A stretch of DNA of 42,352 nt. It comes from Planctomycetaceae bacterium. Its GTDB lineage: Bacteria; Planctomycetota; Planctomycetia; Planctomycetales; Planctomycetaceae. The position numbers and the translations under genes are program-made. Location: the NCBI GenBank assembly GCA_028284885.1, contig JANQQW010000087.1, positions 1 to 42,352 of the forward strand. The letters are read 5' to 3'. The notes under the pieces are model-generated. The model was not told the DNA's origin, ran no database searches, and worked only from the letters and a program-made list of their open reading frames with translations. This document shows positions 19,299 through 28,800 of the stretch, in pieces (the stretch's first letter is position 1; each line of letters begins with the position of its first letter).

Positions 19299-22200
19299 CT
19301 AGTCGTTCTCGCCGCGGCGGTGGCGGAACTGTCGGCTGCGGACGACGGTTTCGAAGGCGACGCCGAAGCGGTACTCGTTCGCCTCGAGGTTCGCCTCCAT
19401 CTCCTCCAGCAGCGGTTGGTCGGACAGCAGCACCGAACGGCCGAGGGCGTAGCCGAGGAACTTGCGGCAGAACGTCCGGACGAAGTCCCGCTTCCGCTCC
19501 CGTTCGACGTACTCGATCAGCCCGGCGATCCCCTCGGCCGGTTCGCCGGTCGGCAGCGGGGCCGTGTCGTCGATCGCCCGGCCGGCGGCGTCCTTGGTTC
19601 GTGATCGGCCGATCGGGTCGAATCCCTCCAGTGCGAGGCCGAGGCCGTCGAAGTGGCGGTGGCACATATTGCAGGAGGCGTCGGCCGCGTGCTGGGCGAG
19701 TAGTTCGCGGATGGTCGCGGTCGCCGCCTTCTCGTTCGCCGGCAGTTCGGGCACGTCGGCGGGCGGCGGCGGGAAGGGCTGGCCGAGCAGGTGGTGCACC
19801 GTCCAGAAGCCCCGCTTCACCGGGCTCGTCCGCTCGCCGGCCGAGTTCTTCGTCAGCACGACCGCCATGCCGAACAACCCGCCGCGACCGCTCGCCCGCA
19901 GTCCGTCGACTCGCTGCCAGTCGTCGCCCGGCCGCTCGCTGCGTGCCTGTCGGAAGGCCCGTTCGACGTCGCCGCCGTAGTGGCGGGCGAGCCGCTCGTT
20001 CACGAAGGTGACGTCGGAGTCGAGCAGGTCGGTGATGGGGCGGTCCTCGGTGATCAGCCACGTCGCGAGACGGGTCGGTTCCTCGAACATGGCGGAACGG
20101 AGTTCGTCGTCGTAGCCGGGGAAGGCGGCCGCGTTGACGGGGTCCTTGTCGAGGAAGTCGCGGTACCGCAGCCACTGGCCGAGGAACTCGCGAGCGAACC
20201 GTCGGGCCCGCGGCGACCGCAGCATCCGCCGGGTCTCGGCGACGAGTTCCCGCTCGTCCTGCAGCCGACCCACGCGGGCCGCGTCACGCAGCTCGGCGTC
20301 CGGCACGGAGGACCACAGGAAGTGGCTCAACCGGCTGGCGAGCTCGTCGTTCGAGAGCGGCCGCTCGCCGGCACGGTCCGCGTCGCCCTGGTAACGGTAG
20401 AGGAAGTCGGGCGACATCAGCACGGCGGTCAGCGTGCCGCGCAGGGCCGGTTCCACCTCCTGCCCCTTCTCGCGAAGCGAGTCGTACAGGCCGCGGTACG
20501 ACTCCCACTCGCCGGGCCGGAGGTCGCGGCCGAAGGCCCGAGCGGCGAACGCCTCCAGGTCGCGGAGCGCGTGCCGTTCGGCGGCGGCGAGACGCGTGCG
20601 GTGCGTCGCGAGTCCGTTGCGGACGTCCTCGAAGAAGCCGTGGACCACGCGATACTTGTCGTCGTCCGGGTTGACCGGCTTCGCCGTCCCCTCCTCCAAC
20701 TTCACGCCGAGCTTCCCGAGGTAGACCCGCTCGAAGCGGTCGAGCATCTCGGGCGTAACGAGGGCCGGATCCTCGGGGCGGAGGAAGTCGAACCGCTCGT
20801 CCTGCAGCACGTGCCGTTCGGACCGCTCGAACCAGACGAACCCACGGAGCAGCGTCTCGGCGCTCGCGGTCGCGAAGTCGAGTTCGGCCCAGAGCTGGTC
20901 GAGTTCCCGCCGTTCCGGATCGCTCAGGACCTTCTCGACGAGCGGTCGGTCGTCGCGGAAGAACCCCTCGACGAGGTGGAACCCGGCCGCGAGGCCGCGG
21001 CGGTCGTCGACGTAGAAGAAGCGGTTCGGGAACGCATGGCAGAACGCCTCGGCCTGCCCGGCGAACGACTTCGCGAGGTCGCCGTCCCGGTCGACCAGCA
21101 GCGGCACGCGACCGGGGTCGTCCGGCAGCGTCTCGCCGAGGCCGTACTGCACGTGGACGGCCGCCTCGGGCGAGCGTTCGAGGTCGAGCCGCACGTCGAC
21201 GAGGACGTGCCGGTCGTCGAGCGCTTCGAGCAGCTTGCCGTCGAGCGGGAGGGTGATCTCGGCCGGGGCACGGAGCACGCAGGAGTCGGAGGCGATCTCG
21301 CCGCCGGCGGGGTGCTTGCCGAACGCGAGTTTGCGGGCCACGTCAGGGGCGTGTCGTTCGAGCACGGACCGCAGTGTGACCTCGCCGCTCTTCTCCAGGT
21401 CCTTCTCGTTCCGCGCGCGGTTGCCGCTGCGGCTGACGACCGGGCGTTCGAGCAGGACGTACCCGCGGCCGGCTCCGGGGAACGCGGGGGCGACGCGGAG
21501 CCGCAGCGTCGGTTGCGGGTCCTTCTCCTTCTTGGGTGGGCGAACCCTGTCGAAGCGGACGAAGGCGCGGTCTTGGAAGCGGCCGGCGTCGTGCTTGTCC
21601 CGGTTGGCGGAGACCTTCGCTCGGAAGTCGAGGTGGCCGATCGGCCAGTTGCCGGCGTTCGACTTGACGAGGGCCTGCCGGGCGAAGCCGAGTCGCTCGC
21701 GGGCCCGCTCGACCGTGCGGGCGAAGTCGTCGAACTCGTTCGGGCGGCCCGTGCCCGCGGGGGCGGGCAGCGACTGCCACGCCTTCGCGACCTCGGCCAC
21801 GTAACCGGTCGCGTCGTCACCGAGGCCGTCGAGCGCCGACCAGACGATCGCGAGATACCGCTCGCTCAGCTTCGACCGCCGGGCCCACGCCTCGATCGAG
21901 ACGTTCTTCTCCTCGGCCGGTCGATGTCGGAACCGCCACGCGGCCTCGAGGTAGTCGGCCACGTCGACCTCTCGCTCGCGGTAGAAGTCGATGACGGCCT
22001 GCTCGGCGAGCTTCTTGCGTTCGTTGTAGGAGCCGACCGGGTACGGGGCGAAGCGGAGGCCGTCGGTCCGCAGGACGAGGTGCGAGGCGACGAGGTCGGC
22101 CGCCTCCAGCGACTTCTGCAGCAGGCTGGGCGACATGGCGAGCGCCTCGCCCGTGTTGTCGAACCCCTCGCCGCCGGCCGGGTCGGTCGGCCAGTTCGCC

Positions 22201-22628
22201 GTCGGCCGGACGTCGACGCCGGTCAGGTCGTGGATCGAGGCGTCGTACTCGGACCGGGAGAGCCGGCGGGCGGGGACGACGCCCGGGTCGCCGGCGTGCT
22301 TCTCGGCCTCGACGCGGAGGATCGCCTCGACGGCCGTCGTCAGGGTCCGTCGCTCCTCCAGCGTCGGCTGCCGTTCCTCGTCCGGCGGGGGCATCTCCCC
22401 TTCGCGGACGAACTCGACGATCGTCTCCCACTCGCGGAAGTCGGCCGCCACGTCGGCCGCGGACCGGTACTTCGTCACGTCCAACTCGCCCCGCGGCTTC
22501 TCCGGGTTGTGGCAGCGGACGCAGTGCTTGGCGAGGAACGGCGTGATCTCGTCGCGAAACCCGTCGGCGACGGCGAGGTTCGAGGCGAGCAGCAACGGCA
22601 GCAGGAGGGCAACAGGGGAACGCGTCAC
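19299..22628 (-). CDS. Exported cytochrome-like PSCyt1/PSD3/PSD5/PSD4/PSCyt3/PSD2 protein with large central insert
   Basis: 1,109 residues from a GTG at 22628; GGAG lies six bases upstream, and a Sec signal follows (LLLPLLLASNLAVA). CVRCH (C36, C39, H40) opens a cytochrome-like domain ending in REGEMPPPDEERQP. PSD3 (ARRLSRSEYDASIHDLTGVD) is at about 120-185. A region of roughly 500 residues follows before PSD5/PSD4 resume near 700 (MSPDFLYRYQ, RLSHFLWSSVPDAELRDAA). PSCyt3 carries SPVKRGFWTVHHLLGQPFPP and the second CxxCH (C986, C989, H990), and PSD2 closes the protein. This is about 350 residues longer than the PA14-bearing homologue at 7252 and has no recognisable PA14. Its partner DUF1552 gene follows by 45 bases. 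Confidence 0.92.
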   Translation of the reverse strand: MTRSPVALLLPLLLASNLAVADGFRDEITPFLAKHCVRCHNPEKPRGELDVTKYRSAADVAADFREWETIVEFVREGEMPPPDEERQPTLEERRTLTTAVEAILRVEAEKHAGDPGVVPARRLSRSEYDASIHDLTGVDVRPTANWPTDPAGGEGFDNTGEALAMSPSLLQKSLEAADLVASHLVLRTDGLRFAPYPVGSYNERKKLAEQAVIDFYREREVDVADYLEAAWRFRHRPAEEKNVSIEAWARRSKLSERYLAIVWSALDGLGDDATGYVAEVAKAWQSLPAPAGTGRPNEFDDFARTVERARERLGFARQALVKSNAGNWPIGHLDFRAKVSANRDKHDAGRFQDRAFVRFDRVRPPKKEKDPQPTLRLRVAPAFPGAGRGYVLLERPVVSRSGNRARNEKDLEKSGEVTLRSVLERHAPDVARKLAFGKHPAGGEIASDSCVLRAPAEITLPLDGKLLEALDDRHVLVDVRLDLERSPEAAVHVQYGLGETLPDDPGRVPLLVDRDGDLAKSFAGQAEAFCHAFPNRFFYVDDRRGLAAGFHLVEGFFRDDRPLVEKVLSDPERRELDQLWAELDFATASAETLLRGFVWFERSERHVLQDERFDFLRPEDPALVTPEMLDRFERVYLGKLGVKLEEGTAKPVNPDDDKYRVVHGFFEDVRNGLATHRTRLAAAERHALRDLEAFAARAFGRDLRPGEWESYRGLYDSLREKGQEVEPALRGTLTAVLMSPDFLYRYQGDADRAGERPLSNDELASRLSHFLWSSVPDAELRDAARVGRLQDERELVAETRRMLRSPRARRFAREFLGQWLRYRDFLDKDPVNAAAFPGYDDELRSAMFEEPTRLATWLITEDRPITDLLDSDVTFVNERLARHYGGDVERAFRQARSERPGDDWQRVDGLRASGRGGLFGMAVVLTKNSAGERTSPVKRGFWTVHHLLGQPFPPPPADVPELPANEKAATATIRELLAQHAADASCNMCHRHFDGLGLALEGFDPIGRSRTKDAAGRAIDDTAPLPTGEPAEGIAGLIEYVERERKRDFVRTFCRKFLGYALGRSVLLSDQPLLEEMEANLEANEYRFGVAFETVVRSRQFRHRRGEND

Positions 22629-22736
22629 GATCGACTCCGGCGGGACTTCTCAGACGGTATTGTCCCCGATCCCCGGCCCGTTACGCCATCCTCGGCCCAC
22701 GAAACGGGGCCTGCCGACGTGTCCGGGGCATTGTCT

Positions 22737-22762
22737 GGAAACTTTTTCACCCGACGACCGTC
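22737..22762 (+). promoter_or_regulatory. Possible ECF-sigma promoter for the giant TPR/A2M gene
   Basis: GGAAAC (22737-22742) and CGTC (22759-22762) are 16 bases apart, matching the GGAAC-N16-CGTC pattern common to ECF sigma factors. The position is about 95 bases before the ATG. Planctomycetes encode many ECF factors, but a single match to a degenerate pattern is weak. The rest of the 230-base divergent gap shows nothing convincing. Confidence 0.25.
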
Positions 22763-22858
22763 CCATCTGCTAAGGATCGGTGCGGCCGTGCGTCACCTGC
22801 GTGGGTGGGCCCGCTTCCCAGGGCGTGCCCGGTCCGAATTCACTCGGGAGAGGAACCG

Positions 22859-25800
22859 ATGACGAGTCGCTCGACGAATCCGTGGCGTGTCCCGTTCTCG
22901 CTGGTCGCCACGTTGGGGCTGGCCCTGGTCCTCTCCGGGCCGGGCACCGGTCGAGCCGACGACCAACCCGCCGCCGGCGACGAGAAGCCCACGGCGGCCC
23001 GGGTCACCAGCCTGCCGGACGTGCCGCGGAACGTGCACGAGCTGATGCAGTCGCGGAAGTTCGCCGAGGCGGCCGAGGCGATCGAGGCGTTCCTGCAGCG
23101 GGCCCCCGTCGAACCGAACCGGGCTGCCTACCTGCACTACCTCCGCATTCGGGCCCTCGTGGAGGCGGGCCAGTTCGACGCGGCACTCGCGGCGTCGGAC
23201 TCGTTCGAGAAGGCCGAGGGGAACGCCCAGACCGAGTGGGCGGCCCGTATTCGCTTCGCCCGGGCCGACGTCTTCTCCCGGCAGCGGAACTACCAGCGAG
23301 CGGGTGAGGTCTACCGGGCCGAGGCGGACCGGCTGCTCTCCGACGGCCGCCGGGACGAGCTGGCCGCGATCTCGCTGGAGTTCGCCGACCGCTACTTCGA
23401 CGGGGTGCCGGCGAAGGACCCTTCCCAGGCGAAGAAGCCCGACTACGGCCGGGCCCGGACCTACTATCAGGAGGCCCTCACGCTCGAGCCCAGCCACGAC
23501 GTCCGCCGACGGGTCGAGTTCCGTCTGGCCCGCTGCCAGCAGGAGCTGGGCGAACACCAAGGGGCTGTCGCCGCGTACCGGAAGTGGATCGAGACCTACA
23601 GCCCAGACATCGAGTCCGATGAAGAGCGTGAGCGGCAGCCGCTCGAGGCGGAGGCCCGCTACGAACTGGGTCGCACGCTGCTCGCGTTCGGTCAGCGGTA
23701 CGAGGCCCGGCGGGTCTTCGAGGACTTCGTCGCCAGCGCGTTCTTCACCGAGGGGCACGAGGAGTTGAAGGCCCAGGCGGCCTACCGCATCGGCCTCACG
23801 CACGGGCTGCCGTCGCCCGGCAGCGAGGACTCGCTCGAACTCGGCATCACGGCCCACGAGCGGTTCGTGAAGGACTTCCCGGAGCACGAACTCGCCGCGA
23901 AGGCCGAGTTCGACGTGGCGACCGCCCTCGTCCAGTACGGCCGGTACGACGCCGCCGTCGCCCGGCTCGACTCGATCGTCGCGAACGAGAACTACGCCGA
24001 CCGGCCGGAGGTCGCCCGGGCCCGTCGTCAGCTCGGACAGGTCTACCTGAACCAGAAGAAGTACGACGAGGCGATCACCGCGTGGAAGGCCTTCCTGGAG
24101 GCCCACCCGACCGACTCCGCCTGGGCCGAGGTCCAGCAGGGCATCGTGAACGCCGAGTACGGCAAGGCGGCCGACCTGCGAGGCGAGAAGCAGTACGCGA
24201 AGGCCCGGCAGGCGTGGGAGACCTTCCTCAACAAGTACCCGCTCGACGGCCGGGCCCCGCGCATCCTGCTGGAGTTCGGCCGCATGCCGTTCGAGCAGGC
24301 GGTCGCCCTCGTCGAGAAGGAACGTGAGGCGGCCGGGGCGAACGCCGACGAGAACTCCGTCTCCGACGAGTCCACGGCCCTGTTCGAGAAGGCGATCGCC
24401 GACTGGCGACGGCTCGTCCAGAAGTACCCGAACCACGGCGAGGCGTCCGAGGCGGCGTTCCGGGTGGCCGTCACGCTGGAGGACAAGCTCGGCCGGCTGG
24501 AGGAGGCGCTCGCCGCGTACGAGAAGGTGCAGGGGAACTTCCAACAGCAGGCCCGCCAGCGAATCGCCGACCTGACGGAGAAGAACCTCGAACTCGTCAC
24601 GGAACGGAAGTTCCGCACGAACGAGAAGCCGACCGTCCGAGTCGTCACGCGGAACCTCGAGACGGTGACGGTGAAGACGTACCGGGTCGATCTCGCGGAC
24701 TACTTCCGCAAGATGCAGACCGCGACGGGACTCGAGGGGCTCGACATCGCCCTCATCGACCCGGACGTGACGACCGAGCACGAGGTGGCCGACTACGAGA
24801 AGTACCGCCGCATCGTGAACCACGTGCCGGTCCCGCTCGACGGGCCGGGCGTGGTGGCGGTCACCGTCTCCGCCGGCGAGCTGGAGTCGACGACGATGGT
24901 CGTCGTCAGCGACCTCGACGTGATCACCAAGGCGAGCCGGAACGAGCTGTTCGTCTTCACCGAGAACACCCGCCAGCAGCAGGCGACCGAGGGGGTGAAC
25001 GTCCTCGTCAGCGACTGCCACAAGGTCTTCGCCGAACTCGCCTCCGCGAAGGACGGCGTCGCCCGAGGCACGTTCGACGAACTGAAGACCTGCGACGAGC
25101 TGAAGGTCTTCGCCGAACACGACGGCCACGTCGCCTTCGCCACGGTCTCGCTGGAGGGACTCGAGTTCGCCGCCGGCCTCGCGCCGCGTGGCTACCTCTA
25201 CACCGACCGACCGGTCTACCGGCCCGGCCAACTCGTCAACCTGAAGGGAATCGTCCGCCGCGTCGACGGCGACCGCTTCACGTTCGAGCCCGGCGAGACG
25301 TACCGGCTCGACGTCTACGACCCCCGCAGCCGCCGGCTGCACTCCCGCGAGGTGACGCTCGACGAGTTCGGCGCGGTCGACGACCGGTTCCTGCTCCCGT
25401 CGGCCGTCCCGAACGGCAACTGCCGCGTCCACCTGCACCAGCCGGGGGGCGACGTCTCCTTCGAGTCGACGTTCCAGGTCGCCACGTTCCGGCTGGAGCC
25501 GGTCCGCATCGAGGTCGAGACCGACCAGACCGTCTACTACCGCGGCGAGACGGTCGCCGGCACGATCACGCTCGCCTACCAGTACGGCACGCCGCTCGCC
25601 GGCAAGGCCGTCCAGTACCGCGTCGCCAACGGACCGTGGCGGAACGGCACGACGAACGACGACGGCAAGGTCGAGTTCACCGCCGAGACGCGGACGTTCC
25701 GCGAGTCGACGCCGGTCGGCATCGTCGTCCGCTACCCGGACCGCAACCTCGTCGGGACGAAGACGGTCTTCGTCGCCACCCGCGGCTTCGCGGTCGCCGC

Positions 25801-28800
25801 CAGCACGCTGCGGCCGGTCTACATCGCCGGGGAGACGTTCGACGTGACGGCCCGCGTGGCCGACCCGTCCGGCGAGGCGGTCGCCACCGACCTCGTGCTC
25901 GACGTGCTCGAACTCGTCGAACCCGGCAAGGGCAAGGAGGGCGAACGACGCGTTGCCCGGCACGCGCTGAAGTCCGACGACGAGGGGCAGGCGACCCACA
26001 CGCTGCGGCTCGACGAGGCCGGCCGGTACCTGCTCCGCTTCACCGGGACCGACCGCTTCGGCAACGACGTCTCCGGCGGGACGGTCGTCTCCGTCTCGGG
26101 CGACGACGACACCGTGCGGCTCCGCATCCTCGCCGAGAAGCACCGCTACGAGGTGGGGGACGAGGCGACCGTGCAGCTGCACTGGCGGAACGCCCCGGCC
26201 CTCGCCCTCGTCACCTACGAGGGAGCCCGCATTCTGGGACACCGGCTCGTGCAGCTGAAGACCGGGGCCAACGAACTCGCCGTCCCGGTCGGGGCCGACC
26301 TCGCGCCGAACTTCGTGCTGGGCGTAGCCGTGATGGACACCGACAGCTTCCACCAGGCCCGCAGCGAGTTCCTCGTCCGCCGACGGCTGAAGGTCGAACT
26401 GAAGCCGAGTGCCGAGGAGCTCGAACCGGGCGCCGAACTCGAGGTCACGATCACCACGACCGACCCGCAGGGGAACCCGGTCCCGGCCGCCGTCTCGCTG
26501 GGCATGGTCGAACGGAGCCTGCTCGAACGGTTCGGCAGCGGCCGGCCCGTCGTCGAGACGTTCTTCGGCAACGGCCGACGACGCCCGGCCCTGCGAGCCG
26601 CCAGCTCCGTCGCCTTCGAGTACCGTCCGGAGACGCAGGGGATCAGCGAGTTCCTGCTCGCCGAGAACGCCCGCCGCAACTACGTCGAGCTGGAGAACGA
26701 GGTCCGCGAGCAGCTGGCCCGCGGCGACGTCGAACAGCTGCGCGATCTCGTCCGAATGCAGAAGCAGTCCCGTGTGCAGGTCGTGCGGGAACGTGTGGAC
26801 GATCTGAACACGGAGTTCTCGCAGAACGGCAACGGCGTTCTGCAGGGCGAGCTCTTCTCCCGGTTCGGACGGCCCAGCGGTGAGTTCCGACTGGAGGCCG
26901 GAGGGCAAGTGCTCAGCGCGACCGAGGGGCTCGGAGTCATCGAACTCCCAGCGCTCTACGACGCTCGTGGACTCCAGTCCGGCTGGCGGAACCACGCGTT
27001 CGGCTTCGACAGCGACCGCGACGGTGTGGCGAACTCGCTCGACTTCTACTGGATGGAGCCGTCGATGCCGACGAGCGGCGGTGCCGGAGGGGGCAACCTC
27101 GCCGGCGGTCGCCTGATGTTCGGCGCTGGCGTCAACTCGGACTACGGCATGCCGCAGTCACAGCTCTCGGGCGGCGGGGTGACGTACAATTTCGAAACCG
27201 GCATCCGGCGCCAGCACGAGGCCTACCCGAACGGCGCCACCGTCAGCGGTCTGGTGGACCCGGGCTCGTTCGCGCAGGGCCAGACCGGCCAACACCAGCA
27301 GTGGCTGTACGCCGAGCGAGTCTCAAAGCGGAAGCTGCACCTCGGCGACCACGTCTTCACCGACGGACCAGTCGACTGGAAGATCGCCCGCGACCTCTCC
27401 GAGCACGACGGTACCGTTCTCGCGCTCAACGGTCGCGGCGAGTTCCTCGCCGTCAACGGCCTCACGGTCGACGAGCTCGAACGGCAGGGGGACGACCTGC
27501 AACTGCTCCCCAGCCAGTCCTCCGGCGAGACCGGCTACTGGAACCCCGGCACGATCACCGACGACAAGGGCCAGGCGACGCTGACGTTCCGGCTGCCGGA
27601 ACGGTCCACCGTCTGGACGCTGCGTGCCGTGGGAACCACGAAGGAGACGCTGACGGGCGACGCGGCAACCGACGTGACGGCGGTCGAGAAGCTGTTCACC
27701 GAGGTCCGCACGCCGCTCGCGTTCCGCGAAGGGGACGAAGCCGAGATCCTCGTCGAGGTGCACGACTCCGTCTCGAAGAAGGACGCGAAGGTCGAGGTCG
27801 TCTTCAACGCGACGGTCGGCGACCGCAAGAGCAGCGTGACGAAGTCGTTCCAGGCCGCCGGGACCGAGGGAGGCGAGATTCGCGAGCTCGCGTTCCCGCT
27901 GACGGTCACGGCCGGCGACGAGGTCGAGTTCGAGGTCGTCGTGACGAGCGGCGACGAGACGTCGACCACGACTGAGACCGTCCCCGTGCTGCCGTACGGC
28001 CTGCCGGTCTTCGCCACCGCGAGCGGCACGGCCAACCAGACGACCCTCGCCTTCGTCGAACACGACGCCCGCAACCCGGTCGAGGGGTCGCGGCTGCGGA
28101 TCGCCGTCGGGCCGGGTGTCGAACGGACGCTCGTCGACGCGGTGCTCGACCGCGGTGTCATCCACTGCGGCGTCTTCGTGGAGAACGGCTTCGCGAGGAA
28201 CGTCTCGGACGTGATCGGCGGCGTGGCCGTGCTGGAGGCGGTGCGTGCCTCCCGCGACGAGGACGCCCCGGACCTGCGACTGCTGACCGACCGCATCGGT
28301 TCGCGGCTGGCCGCCCTCGTCGCCTCCCAGCGAGACGACGGCGGCTGGAGCTGGTCGGGCTCGCTGAACCACGGGTCCGACGTCCGAACCTCCGCGGACG
28401 CCCTCTGGGCACTCGCCGCGGCCCGGTCGGCCGGGTTCGCCGTCCCGAACGAAGCCGTGACGAACGCCGTGACCTTCCTGCAGTCCGCGTTCGCAAACAC
28501 GCGTGACCGCGAGCGGCAGTCGCTCGTACTGCACGCTCTGTCCCGCGTCGAGGCGGCCACGTTCGCACAGGCGAACCGCCTGTTCCGCGAACGAGCGGAC
28601 CTCTCGCCCGAGGCGGCGATCTCCGTCGCCCTCGCACTCGACGCACTCGAACGGGAGTCGATGGCGACCGAGCTCCTGCGGTCCGTCGAGATCCCCGAGA
28701 CGGAGACCGACCCGCAGCGGCTCGCGTTGTACCTGCTCGCTCTCGAGGAACTGCTGCCCGGCGACGAGCGGACGGCGAAGGTCGCCGAGCGGCTGATGGC

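Noticed and set aside
22805..22858. Earlier start for the giant A2M protein
   Set aside because: The ATG at 22859 has a strong ribosome site and is followed directly by a signal peptide.
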